From Aegicerativicinus sediminis (GTDB lineage Bacteria > Bacteroidota > Bacteroidia > Flavobacteriales > Flavobacteriaceae): a DNA stretch of 64,000 nucleotides. Location of the stretch: assembly GCF_015476115.1 (NCBI RefSeq), contig NZ_CP064295.1, positions 3,652,001 through 3,716,000 of the forward strand. Direction: 5' to 3'. Positions 55,133-64,000 of the stretch are shown piece after piece. Under the pieces are notes generated by a model. The model had not been told where the DNA came from and did not search any database. It saw only the letters and a program-made list of their open reading frames with translations. A program made the position numbers and the translations under genes. Numbering within the stretch: position 1 is the stretch's first letter; the number at the start of each line of letters is the position of its first letter.

Positions 55133-56674
55133 ATGGACTCTAAAATAAAAACACTTCAACATAAAATTGAAAAGGCACATGATGCTGGGGGTGAGAAGAG
55201 AATTGGAAAACAGCATTCTAAAAAGAAATTAACCGCAAGAGAACGTATATCATATTTTTTAGATGAAGGTTCCTTTGAGGAAATAGGTATGTTGGTAACC
55301 CACCGCACCAAAGATTTTGGACTGGAAAATCAAATTTATTATGGTGACGGGGTGGTTACAGGCTACGGAACAGTCAATGAACGGTTAGTCTATGTATTTG
55401 CACAAGATTTTACGGTGTTTGGTGGAGCCTTGTCTGAAACGCATGCTGAAAAAATTTGCAAAATAATGGATTTGGCAATGACCGTTGGCGCACCATTAAT
55501 TGGACTTAATGATTCAGGAGGGGCACGTATTCAGGAAGGAGTAAGGTCTTTGGGAGGCTATGCTGATATTTTCTACCGAAATGTAAAGGCCTCTGGAGTG
55601 ATACCTCAAATTTCTGCTATTATGGGTCCATGCGCAGGTGGGGCAGTGTATTCTCCTGCTATGACTGATTTTACGATTATGGTGCAAGATTCCAGTTACA
55701 TGTTTGTTACAGGGCCTAACGTTGTAAAAACTGTTACGAATGAAACAGTTACCTCCGAGGAACTTGGTGGTGCCTCAACTCATTCCGAAAAATCTGGAGT
55801 AGCACATTTAACGGCGGCAAACGATATCTTGGCTTTAGAAAAAATCAAAATCCTACTCTCCTATTTGCCCGCTAGCAATAAGGAAACTACTCCTGTATTA
55901 CCTTTTGAATTGGGTGAAGAATTGAGACCTGAGCTTTCATCGATTATACCAGACAATCCTAATCATCCCTATGATATGCTTACAATTATTGAGCATATTG
56001 TGGATAAGGACTCCCTATTTGAAATTCAGGAAGATTTTGCTAAAAATATAATTATAGGTTTTGCAAGGATGGGAGGAAGAAGTGTTGGTGTTATTGCCAA
56101 CAATCCGATGTTTTTGGCAGGTTGCCTTGATGTTGACAGTTCAAGAAAAGCTGCCAGATTTGTACGCTTTTGTGATAGTTTCAACATTCCTTTATTGGTT
56201 TTGGTAGATGTACCTGGTTTTTTACCCGGCACGGATCAGGAATGGAACGGAATTATCGTTCACGGGGCTAAACTTTTATATGCTTTTAGTGAGGCAACAG
56301 TTCCTAGAATTACCGTTATTACTAGAAAGGCCTACGGAGGAGCGTATGATGTGATGAATTCCAAGCACATTGGGTCTGACCTAAATTTTGCTTGGCCCTC
56401 CGCTGAAATTGCTGTTATGGGAGCTAAGGGAGCGGCAGAGATTATTTTTAAAAATGATATAGCAAATGCTGCAAATCCTGAGAAGGAATGGAAGGCCAAA
56501 GAAAAGGAATATGCTGATTTATTCGCTAACCCTTACAGTGCTGCAGAAAGAGGTTTTGTTGACGAGGTAATAATGCCCGAAGAAACCAGACGGAAAATAA
56601 TCAAGGGATTTGCAATGCTTCAAAATAAAACCGTTGAAAGCCCTAAAAAAAAGCACGGAAATATTCCGCTCTAG
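55133..56674 (+). CDS. Acyl-CoA carboxylase carboxyltransferase (beta) subunit
   Basis: It transfers the carboxyl group from biotin to an acyl-CoA. The 513 residues form the two crotonase-like halves; motifs seen include [35 protein letters not shown] and [13 protein letters not shown]. The size and oxyanion-hole glycines match propionyl-CoA carboxylase beta. Substrate preference (propionyl versus acetyl) depends on a residue I cannot place with certainty. Its TAG abuts the convergent SRAP stop with no intergenic DNA. Confidence 0.92.
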   Translation: MDSKIKTLQHKIEKAHDAGGEKRIGKQHSKKKLTARERISYFLDEGSFEEIGMLVTHRTKDFGLENQIYYGDGVVTGYGTVNERLVYVFAQDFTVFGGALSETHAEKICKIMDLAMTVGAPLIGLNDSGGARIQEGVRSLGGYADIFYRNVKASGVIPQISAIMGPCAGGAVYSPAMTDFTIMVQDSSYMFVTGPNVVKTVTNETVTSEELGGASTHSEKSGVAHLTAANDILALEKIKILLSYLPASNKETTPVLPFELGEELRPELSSIIPDNPNHPYDMLTIIEHIVDKDSLFEIQEDFAKNIIIGFARMGGRSVGVIANNPMFLAGCLDVDSSRKAARFVRFCDSFNIPLLVLVDVPGFLPGTDQEWNGIIVHGAKLLYAFSEATVPRITVITRKAYGGAYDVMNSKHIGSDLNFAWPSAEIAVMGAKGAAEIIFKNDIANAANPEKEWKAKEKEYADLFANPYSAAERGFVDEVIMPEETRRKIIKGFAMLQNKTVESPKKKHGNIPL

Positions 56675-57415
56675 TCAAAATAGGCTTTCCTGTAATTCGG
56701 GGTAATTAATCCTGTCTAAAATATTTGGAAAGTCTGTGTCCATTTTAGTGGAATACAAATCTTTGGAAACGGTGTAATAATCCAATTTTTCTTCAGGATA
56801 GTGTTGCTGTACTAACTTTTTAATTATCTCCATTGAAGAATCAGGGTTTAACCACTCCTCCACTCCATCTTCATTTAGAATTAATGGTTGTCGCTTTTTC
56901 TTATTGTGAATGTGTTCAAACAAGGGGGAAGCCTTCTGTGTGAGTATACTGAATGTTATGTAGGTATCAATGACATTATAAATGCCTGCCAGCGACAATA
57001 GTTCATTTTTACCTGATGAAATATAATAAGGAAAGGATTTATTCTTTTGATGGTGAGGTTCAAAAAAACCAGTAACCGGTATCACACACCTCCTAACCAT
57101 TGAAGCCTCTCTATACAAATAATGCGAAAATAATTTTTCGCTTTGGGCATTTAGTCCAGAACCATATTTAACCGATTCTTTGTAATATGGTTTAATGTCC
57201 TCTGCAGTTTTACCCCCAGGCACTATTCCCCAGACACCTGGAGCGAGCAAATCTTTGCGCTCCATTGGAATTATAAGCATGTTTGGATGCGCAAAACCAT
57301 TGATATGATACCGAGGTTTATCGAATATGGAGCGAAATCGCTCTTCAGCAATTTTAACCCTATAGTGTTGCTCTTTTTCCTTAACGGTCTTTGTATCGCT
57401 CGTCTTATAACACAT
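56675..57415 (-). CDS. SOS response-associated peptidase (SRAP; YedK/HMCES)
   Basis: 246 residues that begin with the catalytic Cys2 (MCYKTSD), which forms a thiazolidine DNA-protein crosslink with abasic sites in ssDNA. GLNAQSEKLF and TGFFEPHHQ (the conserved Glu) complete the SRAP motif set. It overlaps the ECF sigma factor gene by 11 nt downstream, an odd partner for a DNA repair protein. No LexA box was recognised at the sigma gene. Confidence 0.9.
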   Translation of the reverse strand: MCYKTSDTKTVKEKEQHYRVKIAEERFRSIFDKPRYHINGFAHPNMLIIPMERKDLLAPGVWGIVPGGKTAEDIKPYYKESVKYGSGLNAQSEKLFSHYLYREASMVRRCVIPVTGFFEPHHQKNKSFPYYISSGKNELLSLAGIYNVIDTYITFSILTQKASPLFEHIHNKKKRQPLILNEDGVEEWLNPDSSMEIIKKLVQQHYPEEKLDYYTVSKDLYSTKMDTDFPNILDRINYPELQESLF

Positions 57416-57965
57416 TCGATAAAATATATATCATAAGAGAGGTTAAATTCTGGCCTAGAAATTCCCTTATTTTTTTGAAAGCAATTCCCATTTGGGCCTC
57501 AACTGTTTTAACCGAAATGTCTAGTTCTTCTGCTATTTCATTATAAGTTAGGTTTTGAATCTTACTCATAAGAAATATTTTCTGGCATTTCGGCGGTAAA
57601 CTTTCTACAATCTTTTTTGCTTTTAAAATTTTGGAGGAATTAACTTCATCCATAATATTATCAATGGCCTCCTGGGTTGTTTCAAAACGTAATTGTTCCA
57701 AAAAAGCATTCTGACTTTTTGTTTTCCGATACTCGTCAATAAACTTATTATAAACGGCCCTATATAGATAAGACTTAAGGGAGGTGTTAATCTTAATTGT
57801 GTTACGATTCTGCCATAAATATAATAGCACCTCTTGTACAAGATCTTCTGCATGATCACGATCGTTGGTATAAGACATAGCAAAATAGCATAGGCTCTCA
57901 TAATATTTTAAATAAATATCATTGAATCTATCTTCGTGTAATCCTAACCAATTAGCCTCTTCCAT
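57405..57965 (-). CDS. ECF RNA polymerase sigma factor (FecI-like)
   Basis: 186 residues with sigma region 2 (about 10-80; DRDHAEDLVQEVLLYLW) and region 4 (about 125-175; YNEIAEELDISVKTVEAQM). The hydrophobic C-terminal tail (LTSLMIYILSNVL) is common in Bacteroidota FecI-like factors. Its FecR anti-sigma is encoded divergently, next to an STN-containing SusC, so it probably responds to that transporter's substrate. It shares an operon with SRAP downstream. Confidence 0.9.
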   Translation of the reverse strand: MEEANWLGLHEDRFNDIYLKYYESLCYFAMSYTNDRDHAEDLVQEVLLYLWQNRNTIKINTSLKSYLYRAVYNKFIDEYRKTKSQNAFLEQLRFETTQEAIDNIMDEVNSSKILKAKKIVESLPPKCQKIFLMSKIQNLTYNEIAEELDISVKTVEAQMGIAFKKIREFLGQNLTSLMIYILSNVL

Positions 57966-58134
57966 TTCTCTTTAAGGAGGTTCGCATAAGAATTTACAAT
58001 ACTCTAAAAAAAATATTTAAAAAAAAATTAACTTTTTTTAGGGGTGTATCTAAGGTGCTTCCGTCAATCAATTAAACAATTGATAAAAAAATGCTCAAAA
58101 GCGTATTAATTAATACGTTTCAAGGCTAAACATA

Positions 58135-59298
58135 ATGAACAAATCACACCTACATACTTTAATAGATAAATATATAGCAAATTCCCTCACCCCTGAAGAG
58201 GAATTTGAACTGGAACAATCAGCCAAGGATCCTGAAAATTTGGAAGTTATTAAACAACAAATTAGGGATCATGTATACATTAATAAAGCCTTGGTAGAAT
58301 TTAATGCTGAAAAAGCGTTAAGAAAGTTTGAATCTAATAAGACCAATAAGGTAATTAGATTACCTCGCTTGTTAAAGTATGCCGCTATACTTATAGGAAT
58401 AACTTTAGTTAGCGGATTCCTTTTTAAAACAGTATTCTTTAATGCATCAGAGGGGATTGAAGCTTTAGATAAGTTAGAAATAGTCGATAATAATGTACAG
58501 TTGATTTTAGGAAATGGTAATGTAACGAATATCAACCTATCGTCTAATGACAGCATCAACTTAAATTCTAATGGAGCTTCTGTTCTTCATAATACCACAC
58601 AAATTTCATATGCTAACCTCATTTCAAATGAAGATAGTCTAATTGAAACTTTAGTCTATAACGAATTGAAAGTTCCGTACGGGAAAAAATTCACTATTGA
58701 ATTATCAGACGGAACTGACGTCTACCTGAATGCTGGGTCAAGCATAAAATTCCCAATTAAATTTTTAGAAGGATTAAAAAGGGAAGTCTTTATAACTGGA
58801 GAGGCTTATTTTGATGTAACCAAAGACCAAGCTCATCCTTTTATTGTAAATACTGGCGACATGGCCGTGGAAGTTTTGGGTACAAGCTTTAATGTTTCAA
58901 ACTATCCAGAAGATGCTTCTATTGATGTGGTTCTTGAAGAAGGTTCTGTAGCATTATCAAACACAGCGTCCTCAAGTATTTTAAAATTAGTGCCAGGAGA
59001 AAAAGGAAGTTTAGCAAAAAATGGCTCTGCAACCTTAACTAAAGAAGAGGTAAATACTAAAGTATATACTGGCTGGAGAGATGGTCGATTGACGTTCAGA
59101 AATATTTCCTTTAAAAACATTATCCCAAAATTGGAAAGAGAATATAATGTTGAAGTAATCAACAACAACAAGGATCTAAACGAGGAAAATTTCTATGCGA
59201 GTTTTAATGAAGAGGATATAAAAGTTGTATTGGGCTACTTCCAAGAAAGTTTTGATCTAAAATTTAATGTAGATAAAAATAAAATCACAATAAAATAA
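58135..59298 (+). CDS. FecR family anti-sigma factor
   Basis: 387 residues: a cytoplasmic N-terminal helix bundle (1-78), one membrane helix (about 79-101), a periplasmic FecR domain (about 175-290; VYLNAGSSIKFP, GEAYFDVTKD, VEVLGTSFNVSNY) and a C-terminal DUF4974/STN-like fold (about 318-385). It binds the sigma factor encoded divergently and relays the signal from the SusC plug. Its usual three-gene unit with SusC and SusD follows. Confidence 0.93.
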   Translation: MNKSHLHTLIDKYIANSLTPEEEFELEQSAKDPENLEVIKQQIRDHVYINKALVEFNAEKALRKFESNKTNKVIRLPRLLKYAAILIGITLVSGFLFKTVFFNASEGIEALDKLEIVDNNVQLILGNGNVTNINLSSNDSINLNSNGASVLHNTTQISYANLISNEDSLIETLVYNELKVPYGKKFTIELSDGTDVYLNAGSSIKFPIKFLEGLKREVFITGEAYFDVTKDQAHPFIVNTGDMAVEVLGTSFNVSNYPEDASIDVVLEEGSVALSNTASSSILKLVPGEKGSLAKNGSATLTKEEVNTKVYTGWRDGRLTFRNISFKNIIPKLEREYNVEVINNNKDLNEENFYASFNEEDIKVVLGYFQESFDLKFNVDKNKITIK

Positions 59299-59303
59299 CC
59301 TAA

Positions 59304-59363
59304 GTACCAAAGTTGTGTAAAAAATAACCGGAAATGCGGCAACATTCCCGGTTGTACCAAAGT
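59304..59363 (+). repeat. Direct repeats and hairpin upstream of the susC-like gene
   Basis: GTACCAAAGT occurs at 59304-59313 and again at 59354-59363, exactly 50 nt apart. Between them is an inverted repeat (ccggaaatg 59328-59336, cattcccgg 59343-59351; one mismatch, 6-nt loop). It lacks a T tract, so it is not a normal terminator. It may be a regulator or attenuation site between fecR and susC. Confidence 0.5.
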
Positions 59364-59403
59364 GTTTAAATTAAATATTAACCACCTAATGATTTACTAA
59401 TGT

Positions 59404-62400
59404 ATGAAAAAAATCTATGAGCACCTCAAAGTGTCACCTTCGACACTAAAACTAACATTAAAAATGAAACTGACTTTCCTGATCTTGTTTACGGCTGTTA
59501 TTAGCTTACATGCAAATGACTCCTATTCTCAGCGAAAATTAATCAACCTTCAATTGCAAGGTGTAACAATTGCACAGGCAATAGATGAAATTGAGGCCAA
59601 TTCTGATTTCAATTTTATTTTTAACATTAAGGATGTTGATTTAACAAGAACAATCGACATTCAAGCGATGAATGTTTCTATCGAAAATGTATTAAACCAA
59701 ATGTTTGGTAATACATTGACAGATTTCGTCATTAGAAACAAACAAATTATCTTAAAGGATAGAGAAATTTCTGTATCCACAGCACCAAAGCAACAACAAA
59801 ATATTAGAGTTGTTGGTACTATTACCGATAGCAATGGTTTTCCATTAGCTGGTGTTACTGTTTTAAATGGAGCAAAAACATTGGGTGTCGCTACAGACAT
59901 CGATGGGAAATTCTCCATAGCTCTACCATCTGATACAGAAAGCATTGTGGTTTCGTATCTTGGTTTTGAAACAAAAACTATTTTATTGGCAGAGATTGCT
60001 GACTTAACAAATGTTAGCATCACTCTTAATGAGTCAACAAGTCAATTAGACGAAGTGGTTGTTACGGGTTACCAAACGTTGTCTAAGGAACGTACAGCTG
60101 GTTCGTTCTCTAAACTGACTGCAGAAGATATTCAACAGAGACCTTCATCACCTAACATTTTGGAAAGAATTAGAGGTCAGGTCGCTGGTTTAAGTGTGAG
60201 TCCTGCAACAGGTCTTATCAATCTTAGAGGTCGGTCCACCATCTTTTCTTCTCAAGAAACACCGCTTATCGTAATTGATAACTTCCCGATGTCTGACCAG
60301 ACTGCATTTAATTTGAACAACAATTTAGGTTCACTTAACCCTGAAGATATTGAATCTATTACGATTCTTAAAGATGCTTCTGCTGCTTCTATTTGGGGAG
60401 CAAGAGCGGCGAATGGTGTAATTGTAATTACCACTAAAAAAGGAACAAAAAATAGAAAGCCAACTGTTGCATTTTCTTCTTTTGTTGAGTTAGAAAACAA
60501 AATTGATACAGATGATTTTCAATGGATGAATACCGAACAGGAGATAGAATTAGACCAAGAATTTTTAGACAAAGGTTGGTATAATTTAAATAGTATTGCT
60601 AATTCTACTGGTAGTATCAATGATTTACATTTAGCATATATCTATAGAAATGGGTTGTCACCAGATGGCAACGTATGGTCTGAAAACACCTTTAATAATT
60701 TCATAGAAGAGCTTAAGGGCAGAAATATCAACAAGGAGTTTAGCAAACATTTCTTTAGAAATGCCCTTAGGGTAACCCATAATTTATCCATGCAGGGTGG
60801 TGGTGATAACAACACCTATTTCGCTTCATTGGCATATACAGATTATCAATCTGCCAACATAGGCAATGACGATGATCGTATAACCTTAACGGTTAATAAC
60901 ACTGTTGATTTTTCTGACAAAATTAAGTTTACCTCTTTGCTGTCTGGTGGTATCAGAAATCAAACACTAAATTCATTAAGCCCTAGCTTTGGAACTGCTG
61001 GAGCTGCAGAGGTTTTTCAACAATTACAGGCATATGACCAAATCCTTGATGAAAATGGAAACCTAAGACAGTATTATGTAGGTTGGAATCCATGGATATC
61101 CCAAGCTAGAGAAGAAGAGGTTGGATCACCAATGACTTTTAATTGGTTAGAAGAACGATTAAATAAAAATGACAGTGATATGAGAATGGACCTTAGGGCA
61201 CGTTTTCAGTTAGATGCTGAAATTCTAAAAGATTTAACTGTTTCAAGTGCCTTTGCATATGAAATCAATTATTATAAAAGCGATACTTATAATAGTATGG
61301 ACTTACCATCTCATCGTAATTTTATCAATGATTATTATGTGGATGGAGAATACCAAATACCTGTTGGAACCGATTATGCCCACGACCGAAACATAAGAAG
61401 AGGTTGGGTGTTCCGTAACAGTATTAATTGGGATAAGACATGGGGCGATCATCAATTGACTGTATTAGGTATTGGTGAATATTCAAGGTTTTACTCAGAC
61501 AATATGTTTAACCGAGTGTATGGGTATGATGAGCAAAGTCTACAGTACATTCCGGCATCAGAGACACTTAGTGCTGGTGTCCAGAATTTCAACGGAAACC
61601 GTTTGTTCAGTAGACCATCTGATTATTTTTCAAAATCCGAAGAAGACATAAGAAATGTAAGTTTCGCGTCTAACTTAGCATATACGTATAAAGACAAGTA
61701 CACTGTTAATGGTAGTATTAGAGTTGAACAAGCAAATATTTGGGGAAGTGATCCTGAATTCCGTTATAAACCATTATGGTCTGTTGCTGCCGGTTGGGAA
61801 TTAGGAAGAGAAGATTTCATGGCTGACGTTTCATGGGTCGACAGATTAAAATTAAGAGCTTCATATGGTATCGGTGGTATTTCTGACAACTCATCATCCC
61901 CATATGCGCAGGCCATTCCTAGATCTATATTCTGGGGTAGACCTTATATTTATTCTCGCTTAAATGTGCCGTCTAACCCAAGTTTACGTTGGGCAGAAGT
62001 AGCAACAACCAATATAGGTGTAGATTTTGCATTGTTTGGCAATAAATTGTCTGGTACTGCAGAATATTATGTCCGTAAGAGTAGTGATATTTTAGGTAGA
62101 AGAGCAGTAGATCCTACAAATGGATGGGCATCTGCCACCTTGAATTATGCCGCTACCGACAATAAAGGATTTGAGTTATCATTGAACACTGATATAATAT
62201 CTAACGATAACTTTAATTGGAATGTACGTGCCAATTTTAACTACAATGAAAACATCGTTACTAACTTCTATGGTGAAAATAACCAAGAGCCAAGCTTATT
62301 GGTCAATGGTGGTACCTTTTTACAAGGTGATCCATTCTTTAACCTGTACGCTTATAGATTTGGGGAAATCAATGATAATGGCGAGTTTATGGCTGCAAAA

Positions 62401-63036
62401 AGAGATGGTACTTTAGTACATTGGTCAGACATTCCTACTGAGATAACTTTAGAAGACATGGTGAGTGTTGGAACGGAAATAGCCCCATATTATGGAGGTT
62501 TAACCAATACCTTTACCTATAAAAGTTTTGATTTAAGTGTCCTTGTTAATTATCAAGCTGGACATTATTTTAAAAATTTTGTAAACTATTTGACTTCATC
62601 TGCAGGTACCTACAACAATACATCTTCTACTTTTGGAAATGTTAGAACAAATAAAATATGGAACGATCGTTGGAGACAACCGGGAGATGAAGCCTCCACT
62701 AATATACCACGTGCTTACTACGCAGGTATCAACCCAAGAACGGGTGAAAGCGAAGGTGGAAGCGGTGCCACATCTAGCCAAGGTTTTTATTGGACCAGTT
62801 CTGATATTAATTACCACAAAGCAGATTTCATAAGAATCCAGGAGATTATCCTAGGCTATAACATGCCGCAGAAATACATCGACAAAACGTTCTTTACCAA
62901 TTTGAGGTTGAGTTTTCAAATAACCAATCCATATCTATGGACTGCAAATGACATAGATAGAGATCCAGAGGCCTTCTTTGATGATGCATATGTTAATCTA
63001 ACGAGATATACATTAGGATTAAGAGCTAACTTTTAA
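59404..63036 (+). CDS. SusC/RagA TonB-dependent transporter with STN signalling domain
   Basis: A 1210-residue outer-membrane importer. An N-terminal signal (about 1-42) is followed by an STN domain (about 47-118) that talks to FecR, a carboxypeptidase-regulatory-like domain (about 135-208), the TonB box LDEVVVTG (215-222), a plug (about 230-350) and a 22-stranded barrel ending YTLGLRANF. The STN domain and the FecI/FecR pair upstream show substrate-induced expression. The substrate cannot be named: no glycosidase or peptidase is adjacent within the window. Confidence 0.93.
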   Translation: MKKIYEHLKVSPSTLKLTLKMKLTFLILFTAVISLHANDSYSQRKLINLQLQGVTIAQAIDEIEANSDFNFIFNIKDVDLTRTIDIQAMNVSIENVLNQMFGNTLTDFVIRNKQIILKDREISVSTAPKQQQNIRVVGTITDSNGFPLAGVTVLNGAKTLGVATDIDGKFSIALPSDTESIVVSYLGFETKTILLAEIADLTNVSITLNESTSQLDEVVVTGYQTLSKERTAGSFSKLTAEDIQQRPSSPNILERIRGQVAGLSVSPATGLINLRGRSTIFSSQETPLIVIDNFPMSDQTAFNLNNNLGSLNPEDIESITILKDASAASIWGARAANGVIVITTKKGTKNRKPTVAFSSFVELENKIDTDDFQWMNTEQEIELDQEFLDKGWYNLNSIANSTGSINDLHLAYIYRNGLSPDGNVWSENTFNNFIEELKGRNINKEFSKHFFRNALRVTHNLSMQGGGDNNTYFASLAYTDYQSANIGNDDDRITLTVNNTVDFSDKIKFTSLLSGGIRNQTLNSLSPSFGTAGAAEVFQQLQAYDQILDENGNLRQYYVGWNPWISQAREEEVGSPMTFNWLEERLNKNDSDMRMDLRARFQLDAEILKDLTVSSAFAYEINYYKSDTYNSMDLPSHRNFINDYYVDGEYQIPVGTDYAHDRNIRRGWVFRNSINWDKTWGDHQLTVLGIGEYSRFYSDNMFNRVYGYDEQSLQYIPASETLSAGVQNFNGNRLFSRPSDYFSKSEEDIRNVSFASNLAYTYKDKYTVNGSIRVEQANIWGSDPEFRYKPLWSVAAGWELGREDFMADVSWVDRLKLRASYGIGGISDNSSSPYAQAIPRSIFWGRPYIYSRLNVPSNPSLRWAEVATTNIGVDFALFGNKLSGTAEYYVRKSSDILGRRAVDPTNGWASATLNYAATDNKGFELSLNTDIISNDNFNWNVRANFNYNENIVTNFYGENNQEPSLLVNGGTFLQGDPFFNLYAYRFGEINDNGEFMAAKRDGTLVHWSDIPTEITLEDMVSVGTEIAPYYGGLTNTFTYKSFDLSVLVNYQAGHYFKNFVNYLTSSAGTYNNTSSTFGNVRTNKIWNDRWRQPGDEASTNIPRAYYAGINPRTGESEGGSGATSSQGFYWTSSDINYHKADFIRIQEIILGYNMPQKYIDKTFFTNLRLSFQITNPYLWTANDIDRDPEAFFDDAYVNLTRYTLGLRANF

Positions 63037-63042
63037 TAAAAA

Positions 63043-64000
63043 ATGATTATGAAAATTAAATATATAGTATTAAGTCTGGTGGTAGCTTTTACATTCTCTT
63101 GTGAGAATCCAGATGAATTTTTAGATGTATTGCCAAAAGGAAGGGTTATTCCTTCTGCTCTTAAAGATTATGATGATCTATTAAGCAATTATGCCATATT
63201 AAGAGGTAAAGGCGAAAACTTACGTTATATGGATCCAGACGTATTTATGTCTGACGTTGTATATGGAAACATCCAAAACGATGTAGTCTCAACAAACGCT
63301 TATAGATGGGCGCATGATTTATACCCTGAAAATGGAAGAGATCAAGATTATATAGAATTTTATGACTATATCCATCAGTCTAATTTTATTTTGGAAAATA
63401 TCGGTGATGCAGAAGTTGGCAATTACCAAGAAAGCATGAGGCCAATTCTTCGTGGAGAGGCTTTAGCGCAGAGAGCGTTCGAATATTTTCATGCTGTAAA
63501 TGAATATGCACCACATTACGATCCTAACAATCCGGAAGAACTAGCAATCGCTATGCCTCTTTCGGTAGATTTGGAGGCTCAATTAGGCAAGTCAAGCACT
63601 GGTGACATTTATAATCAAATCCTTTCTGATTTAGAACGGGCAATGGAATTAATAGGTCCTGACTATCCTGCCATTAACAGAACAATGAACTGGAGACCTG
63701 GTACTGCATCTATTTTGGCGTTGTTAGCAGAAGTACATCTGTATATGGGTAATTTTTCAGAAGCGGTTAATTATTCAAACCAAGCCCTTGCTAAATACAA
63801 CTTTCTTTACGATTACAATAATGTGGAGTTCAGAAACAGTTCAAATCCTTGGTTAGGTTATAGTGTAGGCGGTGATATCAACGCATGGATTTATGGTACA
63901 CTTAACCAAGAAACTATTTGGAATCGCTATACGCAGTATGGGTTTAGAACACCACATTTATATCACCCAGACTTCGAAGCTTTGTACGATAAGGATAATG
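63043..64000 (+). CDS. SusD/RagB substrate-binding lipoprotein, N-terminal part (cut by window edge)
   Basis: Starts at ATG 63043 (or 63049) and runs off the window. The sequence begins MIMKIKYIVLSLVVAFTFSC, a lipoprotein signal with Cys20, followed by NPDEFLDVLPKGR and TPR-like helices (RGEALAQRAFEYFHAVNEY, TASILALLAEVHLYMGNF). This is the SusD fold, which caps the SusC barrel on the cell surface. It begins 6 nt after susC and is cotranscribed with it. Confidence 0.92.
   Translation, partial: MIMKIKYIVLSLVVAFTFSCENPDEFLDVLPKGRVIPSALKDYDDLLSNYAILRGKGENLRYMDPDVFMSDVVYGNIQNDVVSTNAYRWAHDLYPENGRDQDYIEFYDYIHQSNFILENIGDAEVGNYQESMRPILRGEALAQRAFEYFHAVNEYAPHYDPNNPEELAIAMPLSVDLEAQLGKSSTGDIYNQILSDLERAMELIGPDYPAINRTMNWRPGTASILALLAEVHLYMGNFSEAVNYSNQALAKYNFLYDYNNVEFRNSSNPWLGYSVGGDINAWIYGTLNQETIWNRYTQYGFRTPHLYHPDFEALYDKDN

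Noticed and set aside
1-64000. CRISPR arrays, insertion sequences, integrases, prophage or toxin-antitoxin genes
   Set aside because: No regularly spaced repeats, transposase-like ORFs or integration sites were seen; the window is core-like.

Overview
The window is a stretch of chromosome from a low-GC Bacteroidota, almost certainly a member of the Flavobacteriaceae. The evidence is the gene content: PorX, a fused LpxC/FabZ, SusC/SusD with a FecI/FecR pair, DUF6452/DUF6048 and CCC-motif proteins. TAnnTTTG-type promoter elements and weak or absent Shine-Dalgarno sites agree with this. I see no phage, insertion sequence, CRISPR array, rRNA or tRNA. Apart from lineage-specific small genes it reads as ordinary, densely packed core genome.

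Layout. 1-372 holds the start of hisG behind a histidine attenuator (a 20-residue leader peptide with four His codons plus a terminator). 447-9898, minus strand, holds a prohibitin-like protein, a VWA membrane protein, fabG, then a lipid A/translation/TCA cluster (lpxD, lpxC-fabZ, lpxA, efp, a second lpxD-like gene, sucD). 10054-15861 holds an HD phosphohydrolase, porX, tsaE, a small exported peptide that overlaps a membrane protein gene, alanine dehydrogenase and a DUF4258-type protein. 15987-18857 is a three-gene glycan-initiation set (phosphoglycosyl transferase, aminotransferase, 4,6-dehydratase). 18854-23666 holds proline dehydrogenase, aroB, an Lrp regulator, an M14 carboxypeptidase and an XRE regulator that share an operator-rich divergent promoter region.

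23702-29100 is a topoisomerase IV locus in which an unknown membrane protein sits between parE and parC with overlapping junctions. 29255-31054 encodes a three-domain lipoprotein (redoxin, cytochrome c, copper monooxygenase fold) that keeps all six expected copper ligands. 31316-34600 is a trehalose synthase-maltokinase fusion. 34648-44258 is mixed: a dioxygenase-like lipoprotein, cysteine desulfurase, a TSP3-repeat lipoprotein, an Smr protein, small membrane proteins, rocD, rlmD, DUF6452/DUF6048 and a SYLF protein. 44326-53136 holds an RNA methyltransferase and ZIP transporter that share a palindromic divergent promoter, then HlyIII, M42 peptidase, Nudix, PrsW, a CNMP-CBS-DUF294 protein and an exonuclease. 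53190-56674 is a three-subunit acyl-CoA carboxylase. 56675-64000 ends the window with an SRAP gene coupled to an ECF sigma factor, then FecR, an STN-containing SusC and the start of SusD.

How the genes work together: the envelope cluster makes the acyl-UDP-GlcNAc precursors of lipid A. The trio at 16-19 kb probably makes and transfers an amino-dideoxy sugar onto undecaprenyl phosphate. Sigma/FecR/SusC/SusD form a surface-signalling nutrient uptake unit of unknown substrate. PRODH, RocD, Ald and an Lrp regulator are amino-acid catabolic functions in separate transcription units. The best candidates for undescribed biology are the redoxin-cytochrome-dicopper fusion, the XRE operator array, and the small exported peptide with its upstream TACGG dyad. 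Several translation starts are TTG or GTG and were chosen by family alignment memory and promoter position; these are marked.
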